Both the position numbers and the translations under genes were made by a program. Below the pieces are notes generated by a model, which made no database searches, was not told the DNA's origin, and was given only the letters and a program-made list of their open reading frames with translations. A DNA stretch of 64,000 nt from Rhea pennata (lineage: Eukaryota; Chordata; Aves; Rheiformes; Rheidae): the NCBI RefSeq assembly GCF_028389875.1, contig NC_084672.1, positions 4,501,501 to 4,565,500 of the forward strand, written 5' to 3'. The stretch's first letter is position 1. Every line of letters starts with the position of its first letter. Positions 48,300 to 64,000 of this stretch are shown here, piece by piece.

Positions 48300-51200
48300 G
48301 ACTCCTCTAATGTGAAATTTATATGCAGTTTCTGGGATGTTAAGAGGACATCACCACCCTGCCACCACTAGCCTGCCTAAGCTAGGTGGGATCTGTGGGA
48401 AGAACGTCTTCTGCAGCCACCTCATCCAGAGGCTACGATCCCATCCAGCATTAACACCCCCGCTCCCCAGAAACAGGCAGCGAGAATCCAGTTAGGAACT
48501 CAAAAGCCCGCAAGGATCTTCCCACAAACAGGCCAACCTCCTGGAAGAGGGGGTAGGCAGCAGGGAGGCACAGAAGCACGAGCTCTCACCAGGCCACAAA
48601 GAGCTTCTGTTTCCCGACACGCTGTAACAGACGGAGGGCGATGGGAGAGAGAAAAGGAGCAGTCTCTGGCCACGTGGCAGGTCAAACCACCGCCCAGTTT
48701 GCTGGCATCCTCTAAAGTTTAGCTATGCTCTGAGCCAGCAGTGAATCATCCCTGGCAGGTAAGAATGATGTTAATTTATGATATGCCAAGTGCGAGCAGA
48801 TCTTTTGGTGGCAGTCCAGCAGTTTTAGTCTTATTAGCACGCGGCGCTGGCTCAGGTTACAGCTGCGCGCGTTCACCGCCGGCAAGTGGCATTTTAAACA
48901 ATGACAAACTTTGGAACAATCGCTGGCGGCGCGGGGCCGGGGCCGCCGGGCCGCCGGGCAGCACAAGCAAGGTCGGGAGGCTAATAACCTGCTTGGCTCA
49001 GAGAGCAACAGGTGGCCGCCCGGGTTGCTGCAGGGGCTTTAAGCTGTCTGAAGGACACAGTCAGGGATCATTTTAACCCATTAAGCTGCTTAAGCCTTCC
49101 CTTACACTGATTTGAACTTCAAGAGAGTATTAAATCTTAAAGAGCTTAGTCATCCATCTTCGGGAAAGCTCTCTGCCGCACACAGGCGCTCCTGTGCCCG
49201 TGCTGTACTACCGAAGCGCACAGCCCTCCGCTAAAAGCCGACAGAGGTGAACACGAGACCCCCTCTGGCAGTTGAACCCAGCCCGTGCAGCTGAAAAGCA
49301 GTAATCTCTAAGTTAGCACCTTGCACAAGGGCAGCAAGTCACACGGGGAAACAGGCAATGGGAGCGCGCGCTCCGAGGGGGGACACACCACCGTGCGCAC
49401 CGCGCGGCTCAACGGGCCGAGGACGCCGTGCTCTTCAGAGGCGGAGCGGGTCACGCAGGAGAATATCTACTCATCAGTTCCTCCCGTGCCAGCCGCACCA
49501 GGGAGAGAAGAAAACGCATCGCTGAGCCCTTGGGGCTGCCCTGGACTGCGTCTAGGGAACCCGAGCCACGTCCAGGGGAGAGGGCTGCAGGAGGAAAACG
49601 ACGTCTGACTGCAGCTTCTTACTGCGACACGCCGGCACAACACAGTCACTCCAAAGCACTCCAGCCAGTTCCGTTTTCATCAGAAAATGTGACCGTTAAG
49701 ACATAAAAGACATTTCTTGCTGCAGAAAACATGAATATTCCATCCAAGCCATGCATCAAACCTGTGCTTCTGAATTTGAAGCATTAATTCAAAAGGAAAC
49801 TTATGAAGCATCAAATGACAGATGTTTCAGAGTAAAACAGTAAAATATGATCTGACACACAACCTTTTCCAAAGCTGTTTCCGAGTCAAATGTTTTCAGA
49901 ATTTTTAGATTCTTCTACTCAAAAACTCATATTCTTTCAAGTAAAATTTTTCGTTTCCAACTAGATACTTCCCAAAGGAAAGATTTTTAAACAATAAACC
50001 AGGTCTCATTAAATGAATGTAAGGATTTGACTACATGAGATCCGATCCAGAAGTGTATAGAAAGAAATAGCCGTCTCAGATTTAAGCTCAGAGTATGTGC
50101 ATGTACTTATTCTCAAGTGAAATTAAAGGAATTAATCTGTTCATTCAGAACAAGGCGCTTTTATTCTGGAATAAGAGCATCCACACATGAAATTAATCAA
50201 GAGTAGCTAAAGCCACAGTTAAGGTCTCAGGCTACTGACTGCAGATGAAGCTGCACATATTCATTCTCCCTCGTGCTGCTTCTTGCTGCATGACACACCT
50301 GACCCCCCTGGATAAATGTTCCCGTGTTACTAGTCCCTGCATGCCTATGAACACCTCATGATAATACTTTAATGAGATGGACTGCAATCAATATTCCCAG
50401 TCTTTGCAGCTTGGGGCCACAGCTGGGCAGGGATGGTACACAGCGTGCCGCACTGCAACGGAGGGAGGGGCACCGGAGCAGGACTCACCTGGCAAGAAAT
50501 TTCTACCTAATAGGTATTATAGTTCCTACACTATTTAGGCTTCCTTGAGGAAGAAAAGAAAAAGGAGATACTTATGAAAGATTTTCAATCCAAAAAACCA
50601 CCCCAAACTTCACCCAAGTATCCTTACAGGAATCAGACAGAGATAACAGGAGAACTCGGAGCCCCCCAGTTTGACAGTAGAAGATAGGATTAGATTCTGC
50701 TAAATCCAAAAATCTGATATAAACACAGATTTAATACGAGTTAATCCATTATCAGATATCCTCTATTCATCTGCAGCTGGAACAGATTGCATATTTGTGA
50801 TTTAGATAATTTTACAGAAATGTGATTATGTGCTCTCACCTGATGAAACTTCTGTCACCGCATTCAGGTAACACAAATCAGCATTAGCAAACATGGGACC
50901 ACAGCCAGAGCTTCTGTACCGACTGTAATGGAACATCGCTCTTAACAAGGGCTGCGAAAGAAAAGGACTGTTGTTTTAGACTACACAGGACGAAAAACAA
51001 AAGCAGGTGTTAATGAATTGTAAGGGCAATAAGCACATCATCAAAAGTATGACAACAATTCTTAACTCTTAATCCTCCAAAGATGTAAGATATAAACTAA
51101 CTCCCTATTGTGGCAGTTACTGCACTCCTATAGGAAAAAAAAAATAAAGATACAGAACAGTAAGCTGAATACATGGAAAAAAATAGCTCTACTTATTTGT

Positions 51201-51820
51201 AGTCTCAACAGAAAAAAACATAGAAAATTTAGTTTTATCTCATCACAGAAAAGAGATGTGGGGATCTCCACTGCCTAGACTACTCACTGTTTTTCATCCT
51301 ATTTTCAAAGGAGCGCTTACCTAGAATTCATATGGGAGACCTTGCCAGTCCTCTTTGAAGCTAGGCTTTCTGAAGAAAATTAAGCTGTTTTCCTGGTAAT
51401 TCTTCTCTTCATGTATCGTCTACATTGATTGGCTTTTTGCAAAATGAAATTAGAAAGCCAGCAGAGTCAGGACAAAAGCAAAGGCAGCCAAATTCAAGTC
51501 CATGCTCAGACTGTCTCAAAACTTCAGTGCCAGCAAAGCAATTACAATTATCAGAAACGGACCAAAGAATATTCAGCTTGATTCTTCTAATTACTTTAAC
51601 AATAAAAATCAATGGTTAGAACTCTAAAGCATAAAGAAAACATACCAAGATTAACATAATAGCTAAAAGGGCAGAGTTACAGCAGCCAGATAGTCAATCA
51701 ACAGAAGCAGAAAGGGGCATGTTTGCTACCATCATTAATTAATACTTGCCCTCAGAAAAAACAGTGGTTGTATTTTTAAACATACTTTTCATAAAATCCA
51801 TGCAATGTCCACAGTATCTG
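48300..51820. other. Non-coding stretch with GC-rich and AT-rich enhancer-like segments
   Basis: No exon is supported. The GC-rich block at 48.72-49.11 kb has its own entry. A second GC-rich patch lies at 49.34-49.60 kb. AT-rich, unique, motif-dense segments at 49.69-49.84 kb and 50.09-50.24 kb (GAATTAATC, GAAATTAATC and similar) also look regulatory. Confidence 0.45.
48720..49110. promoter_or_regulatory. GC-rich enhancer-like or minor CpG-island block
   Basis: An unusual mosaic: an AT-rich left part, a SOX-like AACAATG at 48,897-48,903 and AACAAT at 48,915-48,920, then a CpG-dense core at 48,921-48,962, an E-box CAGGTG at 49,009-49,014, and a return to AT-rich sequence with TTAAGC repeats. 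The order is typical of a developmental enhancer or an orphan CpG island. No start codon with a sensible exon was seen. Confidence 0.35.
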
Positions 51821-51824
51821 CAGA

Positions 51825-52100
51825 TAATTTCTCAAATTTATCAAGATGATGTTCAATTCTAATCTTGTCCAGGCAATGTAATTGCAGTTGCACCTGGCTT
51901 AGTGTCACCTGTAAATTTAATAAATAAATGCATTTAACTCCTTCACAGATGTTGTAAATGAGAAAGCTTAGAACAAGGGCAGACTCCTGAACTCCACCAG
52001 CTTGATCTTTCCAGTAGGAAGCAAGCAACTTTCCAGCCAGCTCTACATACCCCTCCCAGTTTCATCTGGGCTATGTTACATTGCTGAATTGACAAGTTTT
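51825..52100 (-). mobile_element. Ancient CR1/L3-type LINE fragment
   Basis: On the plus strand, a segment TTAGTGTCACCTGTAAATTT, then about 35 bp later TCACAGATGTTGTAAATGAG, then GGGCAGACTCCTGAACTCC, has the order and spacing of the reverse-transcriptase region seen at 61,350-61,444 in the young CR1 (TTTTGTATGATCAGCAGACT, then CAGGTCATTGATGAC). It is heavily diverged, with indels, so it is much older. Orientation is minus, as for the young copy. No reading frame survives. The exact family (CR1 versus L3) needs a repeat library. Confidence 0.65.
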
Positions 52101-52109
52101 TGATCACTG

Positions 52110-53930
52110 ACCCCCCCTCCCCCCCAAAAAAAGAAAAATTAAAAGACGCAAATATATCCCTCAGATCATGATTTCCAACAGCTACCTGCTCCCAAAACTG
52201 TGGAAAGGACAGTCGCCAGGGATTCAGAACACCAAGCAGCACACAGCTAAGTATGAAAACAGCAGAAGGGGACAAGCAGAAATAAATTCTTCCTAAACAT
52301 CCTTATAGACAACACTTAGTGCCAGAGTTGCACCTTTTCATTACTTCAACGGCAGTAAGACTAGCACAGATTTTCCAGGCTCTATGTGAAAAAGATTGTG
52401 CCATCGTTGTTCATCATTCTTAAACAAAATATTTAGCTGTCCAGTGGACCTTAACTGTACCATAACGGAATTTAACAATGTATTTTTGCTTTCTTAAGCT
52501 TGATTTGCTGTTATAGAAGTGAATTTATAGAAAATTCATGGTACTAGATCAATACTAACCGCATATTGCATTTTATATTACAAGAAAGCTTTCTCAATTG
52601 ATCCGAAAATATATTAAATGAGGTAGTAACTTCACAAGATTCACAGAAAATGACAACAGAACTTGCAAGGCGCTGGCCCGCCTACAGTGGCCACAGTCAC
52701 ATTTAGAAACAGAACAGCCCTCCACGACTGAGGTTTCTTCAACAGAAAGAGCTGGTCAACATTTACATTCCTCATGAACGTATAAAATAACATCAGGACA
52801 CCTGAGAAAGCAGACCTTGATTGCCTGAAAGACATCATTAGAAAGTCAAATCACTTCAACATCTCCAACAATAGGCTTCCATTCTCGAAACTCAAGATCT
52901 CTCACAAACGCGTCCAGGTGTTTTGCCTGGGAGTGGGAGACATCTGAAGAGCATAGCAGGTGTTGAAAATGCACACTATGAGGGTTTTAATTAATAAAAA
53001 CATTGCAAAATAAAGACAGTACCTATTCCACTGGTCAACTCGTGCTCTCTTGTTCAAGTAGCAGACATGAATCTGGGAGTTACAAATGGCCACTCCTAAG
53101 GAGACCCCTTCCTAATCTGTTTCTATAGAACATGGACAGGACTCTTCAGTGCAGAAGAGAAGAGGCTCTACTGTAACATTACACGAACACTGCAGCTGGA
53201 AGACACAGATGCTGCGGCTTACTTCGGCTCTCAAGCTCACAAACTGATGTCATCACACAGAACAGCCTTAAATCTTGGCTTAGAAGTCACAAAACAGCCA
53301 GCGCCTTTCCATGCGGGATCCTCAGCTCTTCTCATTTCCTGCATACAATAGCATTATTCAGCCTCTGAAGTTTCCACTTAGCTTACATTTATGTCAACGA
53401 CATTTAATTGCAAAGAAAAAGGATGTTAAGTTTGTTTTTAATTCATAAGGGACATACCATGCTTGGTAAGAGTTATAGTTTAAGAGCGGTTCTCCTTGTC
53501 CAGTCTCACTCACTGGACTTGCATTATCCTTCTGCCACCACACAAATAGAGCAGCTCACCTACATTGCAAGGGTGTAGGAAAATATATGTTGTCATTTTT
53601 AAAACACTAAAAAGACAAGTCACTGCAAACTTACTAGCAAAAAAAAAAGGATGAGGGAAGTCTGAATGGTCTCTAATCCCTTGAAGACATCATTATAATT
53701 GACATTCAGAGTCACCTTGACCAAGGTAAGTCTCATTTAGATAGGCTAGTCGTCTAACACATGGACAATAATTCAGAGAATTTTCAGCTTTAACAGATCA
53801 TCAGAAGAGATGCAGAGTAGCAGACTTGACTGAAGCAAAACTGCACCGCGAGGAGTAAGGTAACTGGAAAGACCAATGCTTAATTTCCACTTATTCTTGG
53901 CAACTTTGACTCAATGAGAGCTGTTAGATA
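52110..53930. other. Non-coding stretch, no supported exon
   Basis: It begins with a C7T-C7-A7 homopolymer junction near 52,112-52,134. Two minus-strand splice-like intervals at about 52.85-52.94 and 53.02-53.10 kb were examined but have incompatible phases. The rest is AT-rich and featureless. Confidence 0.45.
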
Positions 53931-53931
53931 G

Positions 53932-53933
<2 letters not shown>

Positions 53934-53977
<44 letters not shown>
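53934..53977 (+). repeat. A44 homopolymer
   Basis: Forty-four uninterrupted A residues, by far the longest homopolymer here. It could be the tail of a retrotransposed sequence on the plus strand, but nothing recognisable precedes it and no clear target duplication was found (GCTG occurs on both sides but is too short to count). The length is likely unstable. Confidence 0.9.
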
Positions 53978-60530
<6,553 letters not shown>

Positions 60531-60531
60531 T

Positions 60532-61564
60532 AAATCAGAATCACAGAATGGTTGAGGCCAGGAGGGACCTCTGGAGATCATCTAGTCCAACTCCTCTGCT
60601 CAAGCAGGGTCACCTAGAGCATGTTGCACAGGATCACATCCAGGTGCGTTCTGAATACCTCCAGAGAAGGAGACTTCACAACCTCTCTGGGCAACCTGTT
60701 CCAGTACTCTGTCACCCTCACAGGAAAGAAGTTCTTCCTCATATTCAGATGGAACTTTCTGTGTTTCAGTTTGCGCCCATTGCCTCTTGTCCTGTTGCTG
60801 GGTGGCACTGAAAAGAGTCTGGCCCCATCCTCTTGACATTCTCCCTTCAGATATCTGTATTCATTGATAAGATCCCTTCTCTGTCTTCTCTTCTCCAGGC
60901 TAAACAGGCCCAGCTCTCGCAGCCGTTCCTTATAGGGCAGATGCTCCAGCCCTCTGATCACCTTCACAGCCCTACGCTGGACTCTCTCCAGTAGCTCCAT
61001 GTCTCTCTCGTACTGGGGAGCCCAGAACTGGACACAGTACTCCAGATGAAGCCTCACCAGAGCTGAGTAGAGAGGCAGGATCACCTCCCTTGACCTTCTG
61101 GGAACACTCTTCCTAATGCACCCCAGGACACCATTGGTCTTCCTGGCCACAAGGGCACATTGCTGGCTCATGGTCAACTTGTTGTCCACGAGGACTCCAG
61201 GTCTTTCTCGGCAGAGCTGCTTTCTAATAGGTCAGTACCGAGCCTGTACTGGTGCATGGGGTTATTCCTCCCTAGGTGCAGGACGCTGCACTTGCCTTTG
61301 TTCCTCTCTGCCCAACTCTCCAGCCTGTCCAGGTGTTTCTGAACACAGCCTGCTGGTGTATCAGTTGCAACTTCCAATTTTGTATGATCAGCAGACTTGC
61401 TGAGGAGGCACTCTGTCCCTTCATCCAGGTCATTGATGACCTGGGGGATGCCACTAGCTACAGGCCTCCAACTAGACTGCACCACTGATCACAACCCTCT
61501 GAGCTCTGCCATTCAGCCAGTTCTCAATCCACCTCACTGTCCACTCATCTAACCTACAAATCAG
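60532..61564 (-). mobile_element. CR1 LINE, 5'-truncated 3' portion
   Basis: A non-LTR retrotransposon inserted on the minus strand. Its 3' end, at about 60,536-60,552, reads ATTCTGTGATTCT on the minus strand, the CR1 terminal repeat. Upstream lies the C-terminal part of the reverse transcriptase ORF, ending about 80 bp before the 3' end. The 5' end is truncated inside the RT region near 61,557. The heptamer AAATCAG occurs at both edges (60,532-60,538 and 61,558-61,564); it may be a short target duplication or microhomology. Low apparent decay suggests relatively recent insertion, and the element is characteristic of avian genomes. Confidence 0.95.
60614..61555 (-). pseudogene. CR1 reverse transcriptase, C-terminal part, broken
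   Basis: Translation on the minus strand gives recognisable CR1 ORF2 in three frames. A first piece, from LDEWTVRWIENWLNG to VVISG, ends at a frame change near 61,475. The second (61,174-61,485) runs from [12 protein letters not shown] to EKDL, lacks roughly a dozen codons between PQ and VINDLD (normally carrying the GSVLGP-type motif), and has SADH (61,384-61,395) where the catalytic site should read FADD. A one-base loss near 61,195 shifts into the third piece (60,614-61,189, 191 codons), which is intact through [13 protein letters not shown] and [13 protein letters not shown] to the natural stop. It cannot encode an active enzyme. Confidence 0.9.
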
Positions 61565-63790
61565 CACGAATACCATTGAATTTAAGTATCTGACTGAACT
61601 GTAATACAAAGACAAGTTGAAGAATGCCATCTCAACAACTAAAAGAGCTTTCTTAGAAAGATGTTTTTTCCAAAATACCATTTTATGCAGCCTTCTGGCT
61701 GTTGCCCAAGTTTGACATACCAAAGTTGTTTTCATTTCATAAAGTTGAATTGCTTACAAATCAAATACCTATTATGCCAAAAACACACAGCAAAAAAAGA
61801 CTGTGATGTAGCTGTGGAAAAATGACTAATACCATCAACGAGAATCAACAGTTACCCTCTTTTTCGTAAACACTCTCCTATTGAAAAGCAGTGTCTCTTC
61901 ATTGTTATTGAAAATAACGAGCAAATCAATGGATTTCAGCAGGACAAGAACTGTACAGCATTCTTGAGCTTTTATGAACCAAAAATTAATCTTCAGAAAC
62001 ATTCCTTGTAAAAGCACCTTCCTTTCCACTCCCCCATCTTTAAGAAGATGCTTTATAAGTAATGGTTTGATATGACTTCTCTAAAAGAACCTGAACAACG
62101 CATGTGCTTGTTTAACCCTAAATGACTTTTCTTTATAGTAAACTTGGTTTCAAACAGTACTGTAATTTTGTTTGAGTTATACCAGCTATGAACGGGACAA
62201 AGCCTCCTTGTTGTTCACTTTTAAGACCTTATTTTAGGCAGAGTAAAAGAATTTTACATTTCCTTCTACTGCCCCAATACCTGTAGTGCTATTTTGGTGA
62301 CATACTGATGCACTCTGAGAGGGGACTGTCTTCCAAACAGGAAGAAAATTAGAGAAGAATCTCCAAGCAAAACAATTAAAAGCCCTTGGGAAATTCAAAA
62401 GAGGGATTCATTGTGGGAGGCAAGGAGATTAGGTTGCTGCTGGCCACCTTTCCACTCAGGAACAAGGAGATGGAAAGGACCTGCATGGGCTGCTGTCTTA
62501 CCTTCTGCACTGGAACACACCTAACTTGCAAGTAGTAATGTTGAGTGCACAATCAAAAATTAGCATACTCCCTTTTTTTTCCTGCAGTTTTCTCAAGCAT
62601 CTTAAACTTCAAGCATGCACCACTTCCTGCACAGAATATGGCAAATTTTCTCTCCCACACCCTTGCAAAAAGAAAAGAGGGCACAACCAGCTGAGTAGTA
62701 CCAGAGGAAAAATGAAGCACATCAGCAAAAAAGTGACAAAAAAAATCCAATCATACTGCCAATTTTCACCAGTATTTACACACAAGTACATTTGAGCTCA
62801 ACTGTTGGCAAACCTAGGTCTAAAGTACAAAGTACTTTAGCACAGATCAGAAAACCTCTCTTGAAAGGGTGTGGCTCTTCCCAGGGTGCTGAATCCTGGA
62901 TTCTTCCTAGATTAAACCTAGAGATTTAAGTAGAACCAATTGAAATCTCTCTGATGTTTTTCCATTGCAGAATGTGGCTTTGTTAATATTATGGCTCCTG
63001 ACAGGCCACAGTATCAGCTCAGATTAATAGGAGCTAGGGAAAGAATCACTGTGAAATGATCAGTGCTTACTTTTAAGAAATTTTAAAGTTTTAACAGGGC
63101 GGCAATACTTCCTGAATCACTCCCCAGTTTTGAGTCTCTGCTACGACTGTTCTACCAGGCAAGCCAGTAAGTCTGTGTAGGCTTGTACTAGAGAAGTCTG
63201 TAGACATATTCACAACTGCTACAAACATAAAAAACGGAAATATTTTTAACTTGTGTTTCTTAGCAAGCCATCTTTTTAAAACGCAGAATGTTTCTATGGC
63301 ATATCTCAAATTGATTAGCATGGAAAAGAGTATTTTAACCGCAGAGTATTTTAATTAAACTCTGGCTTTAGAGCTTTTTTCTGTCTTTACTTTTAATCCT
63401 AGATTATTTTTATTTGGTGATGGCTCTCTCCTCAAGTTTGGCTTGAGATCATCAGGTGTAGTACTAGTGTTAAGTAATATATCCTGTCTGAGGCACAAAA
63501 GTGCCAACCATGTGCTGCACCACCACAAACAGGTCAATCTCATTATCTCAAAACCCTTCACTGTCTAACATCAATCTCAAACATGCAAGTGATGTAACCC
63601 TTGTTAAACAGTCTTGTGACAGTATGCTGGATGCCTTGCAAATAAAAGATTTATCAATTTTTATTGCAACAGTAGGAAAAAGGCTTTAGATTTGAAAGCT
63701 TGCTAAGCTTAAAAAAAATCCCTAAGCATACATTTTGTTCCATAAAGGTGTTTTTTTCTTAAATGAAATCCCAGTGTAATTTCCTGTATA
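61565..63790. other. AT-rich non-coding stretch
   Basis: No supported gene. Minus-strand frames at 61.84-62.03 and 63.09-63.32 kb and a plus-strand CAG acceptor near 62.99 kb were examined, but none has a matching partner site or recognisable product. Confidence 0.45.
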
Positions 63791-63794
63791 ATTA

Positions 63795-63998
<204 letters not shown>

Positions 63999-64000
63999 GC

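Noticed and set aside
52617..52632. let-7-like string ATGAGGTAGTAAC
   Set aside because: Diverges right after the seed-like part, and no complementary arm forms a hairpin nearby.
52846..53095. Possible two-exon 3' end of a minus-strand gene (exon 53,023-53,095 and last exon from 52,943 to a stop at 52,846)
   Set aside because: Each piece has an open frame and plausible splice sites, but the leftover bases give an incompatible phase between the two attractive frames, and neither peptide is recognised.
62991..63058. Plus-strand exon after TTTTTCCATTGCAG
   Set aside because: A good acceptor, but the frame ends in 28 codons and no plus-strand gene context was found. Similar chance sites are frequent in this composition.

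Overview
This is vertebrate nuclear DNA, most likely from a bird. The clearest evidence is a nearly intact 3' portion of a CR1 (chicken repeat 1) LINE at about 60.53-61.56 kb on the minus strand, ending in the CR1 3' terminus (ATTCTGTG/ATTCT). An older, decayed CR1/L3-type fragment lies at about 51.83-52.10 kb. There are no operons, prokaryote-type genes, tRNAs, rRNAs, CRISPR arrays or recognisable viral genes. Most open frames are short and look like chance.

Layout. (1) 1-6.56 kb is AT-rich, with microsatellites and a near-perfect 74-76 bp hairpin, and shows no convincing exon. It would fit a first intron of a leftward gene, but this is not proven. (2) About 6.6-8.25 kb is a strong CpG island. 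It holds three CCAAT boxes, two NRF1 palindromes, GC boxes, a CRE-like site and a perfect RFX X-box. Splice-donor-like sites occur on both strands: minus-strand donors near 6629 and 6747, plus-strand donors near 7547 and 8140. I read it as a probable bidirectional promoter with at least one RFX-responsive (possibly ciliary) transcript; the genes themselves could not be named. (3) 8.25-60.5 kb is a long, gene-poor stretch that could be a large intron or an intergenic region. It carries several enhancer-like blocks (25.9-26.3, 34.0-34.4 and 48.7-49.1 kb), a few candidate exons, low-complexity tracts and relics of old repeats. (4) 60.5-61.6 kb is the CR1 insertion. (5) 61.6-64 kb is again non-coding-looking, apart from one candidate minus-strand exon at 63,796-63,955 with good splice signals.

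No protein-coding gene could be identified by name, and I have not assigned symbols. The candidate exons and regulatory blocks are hypotheses that alignment to a bird genome, RNA-seq or a conservation track would settle quickly.
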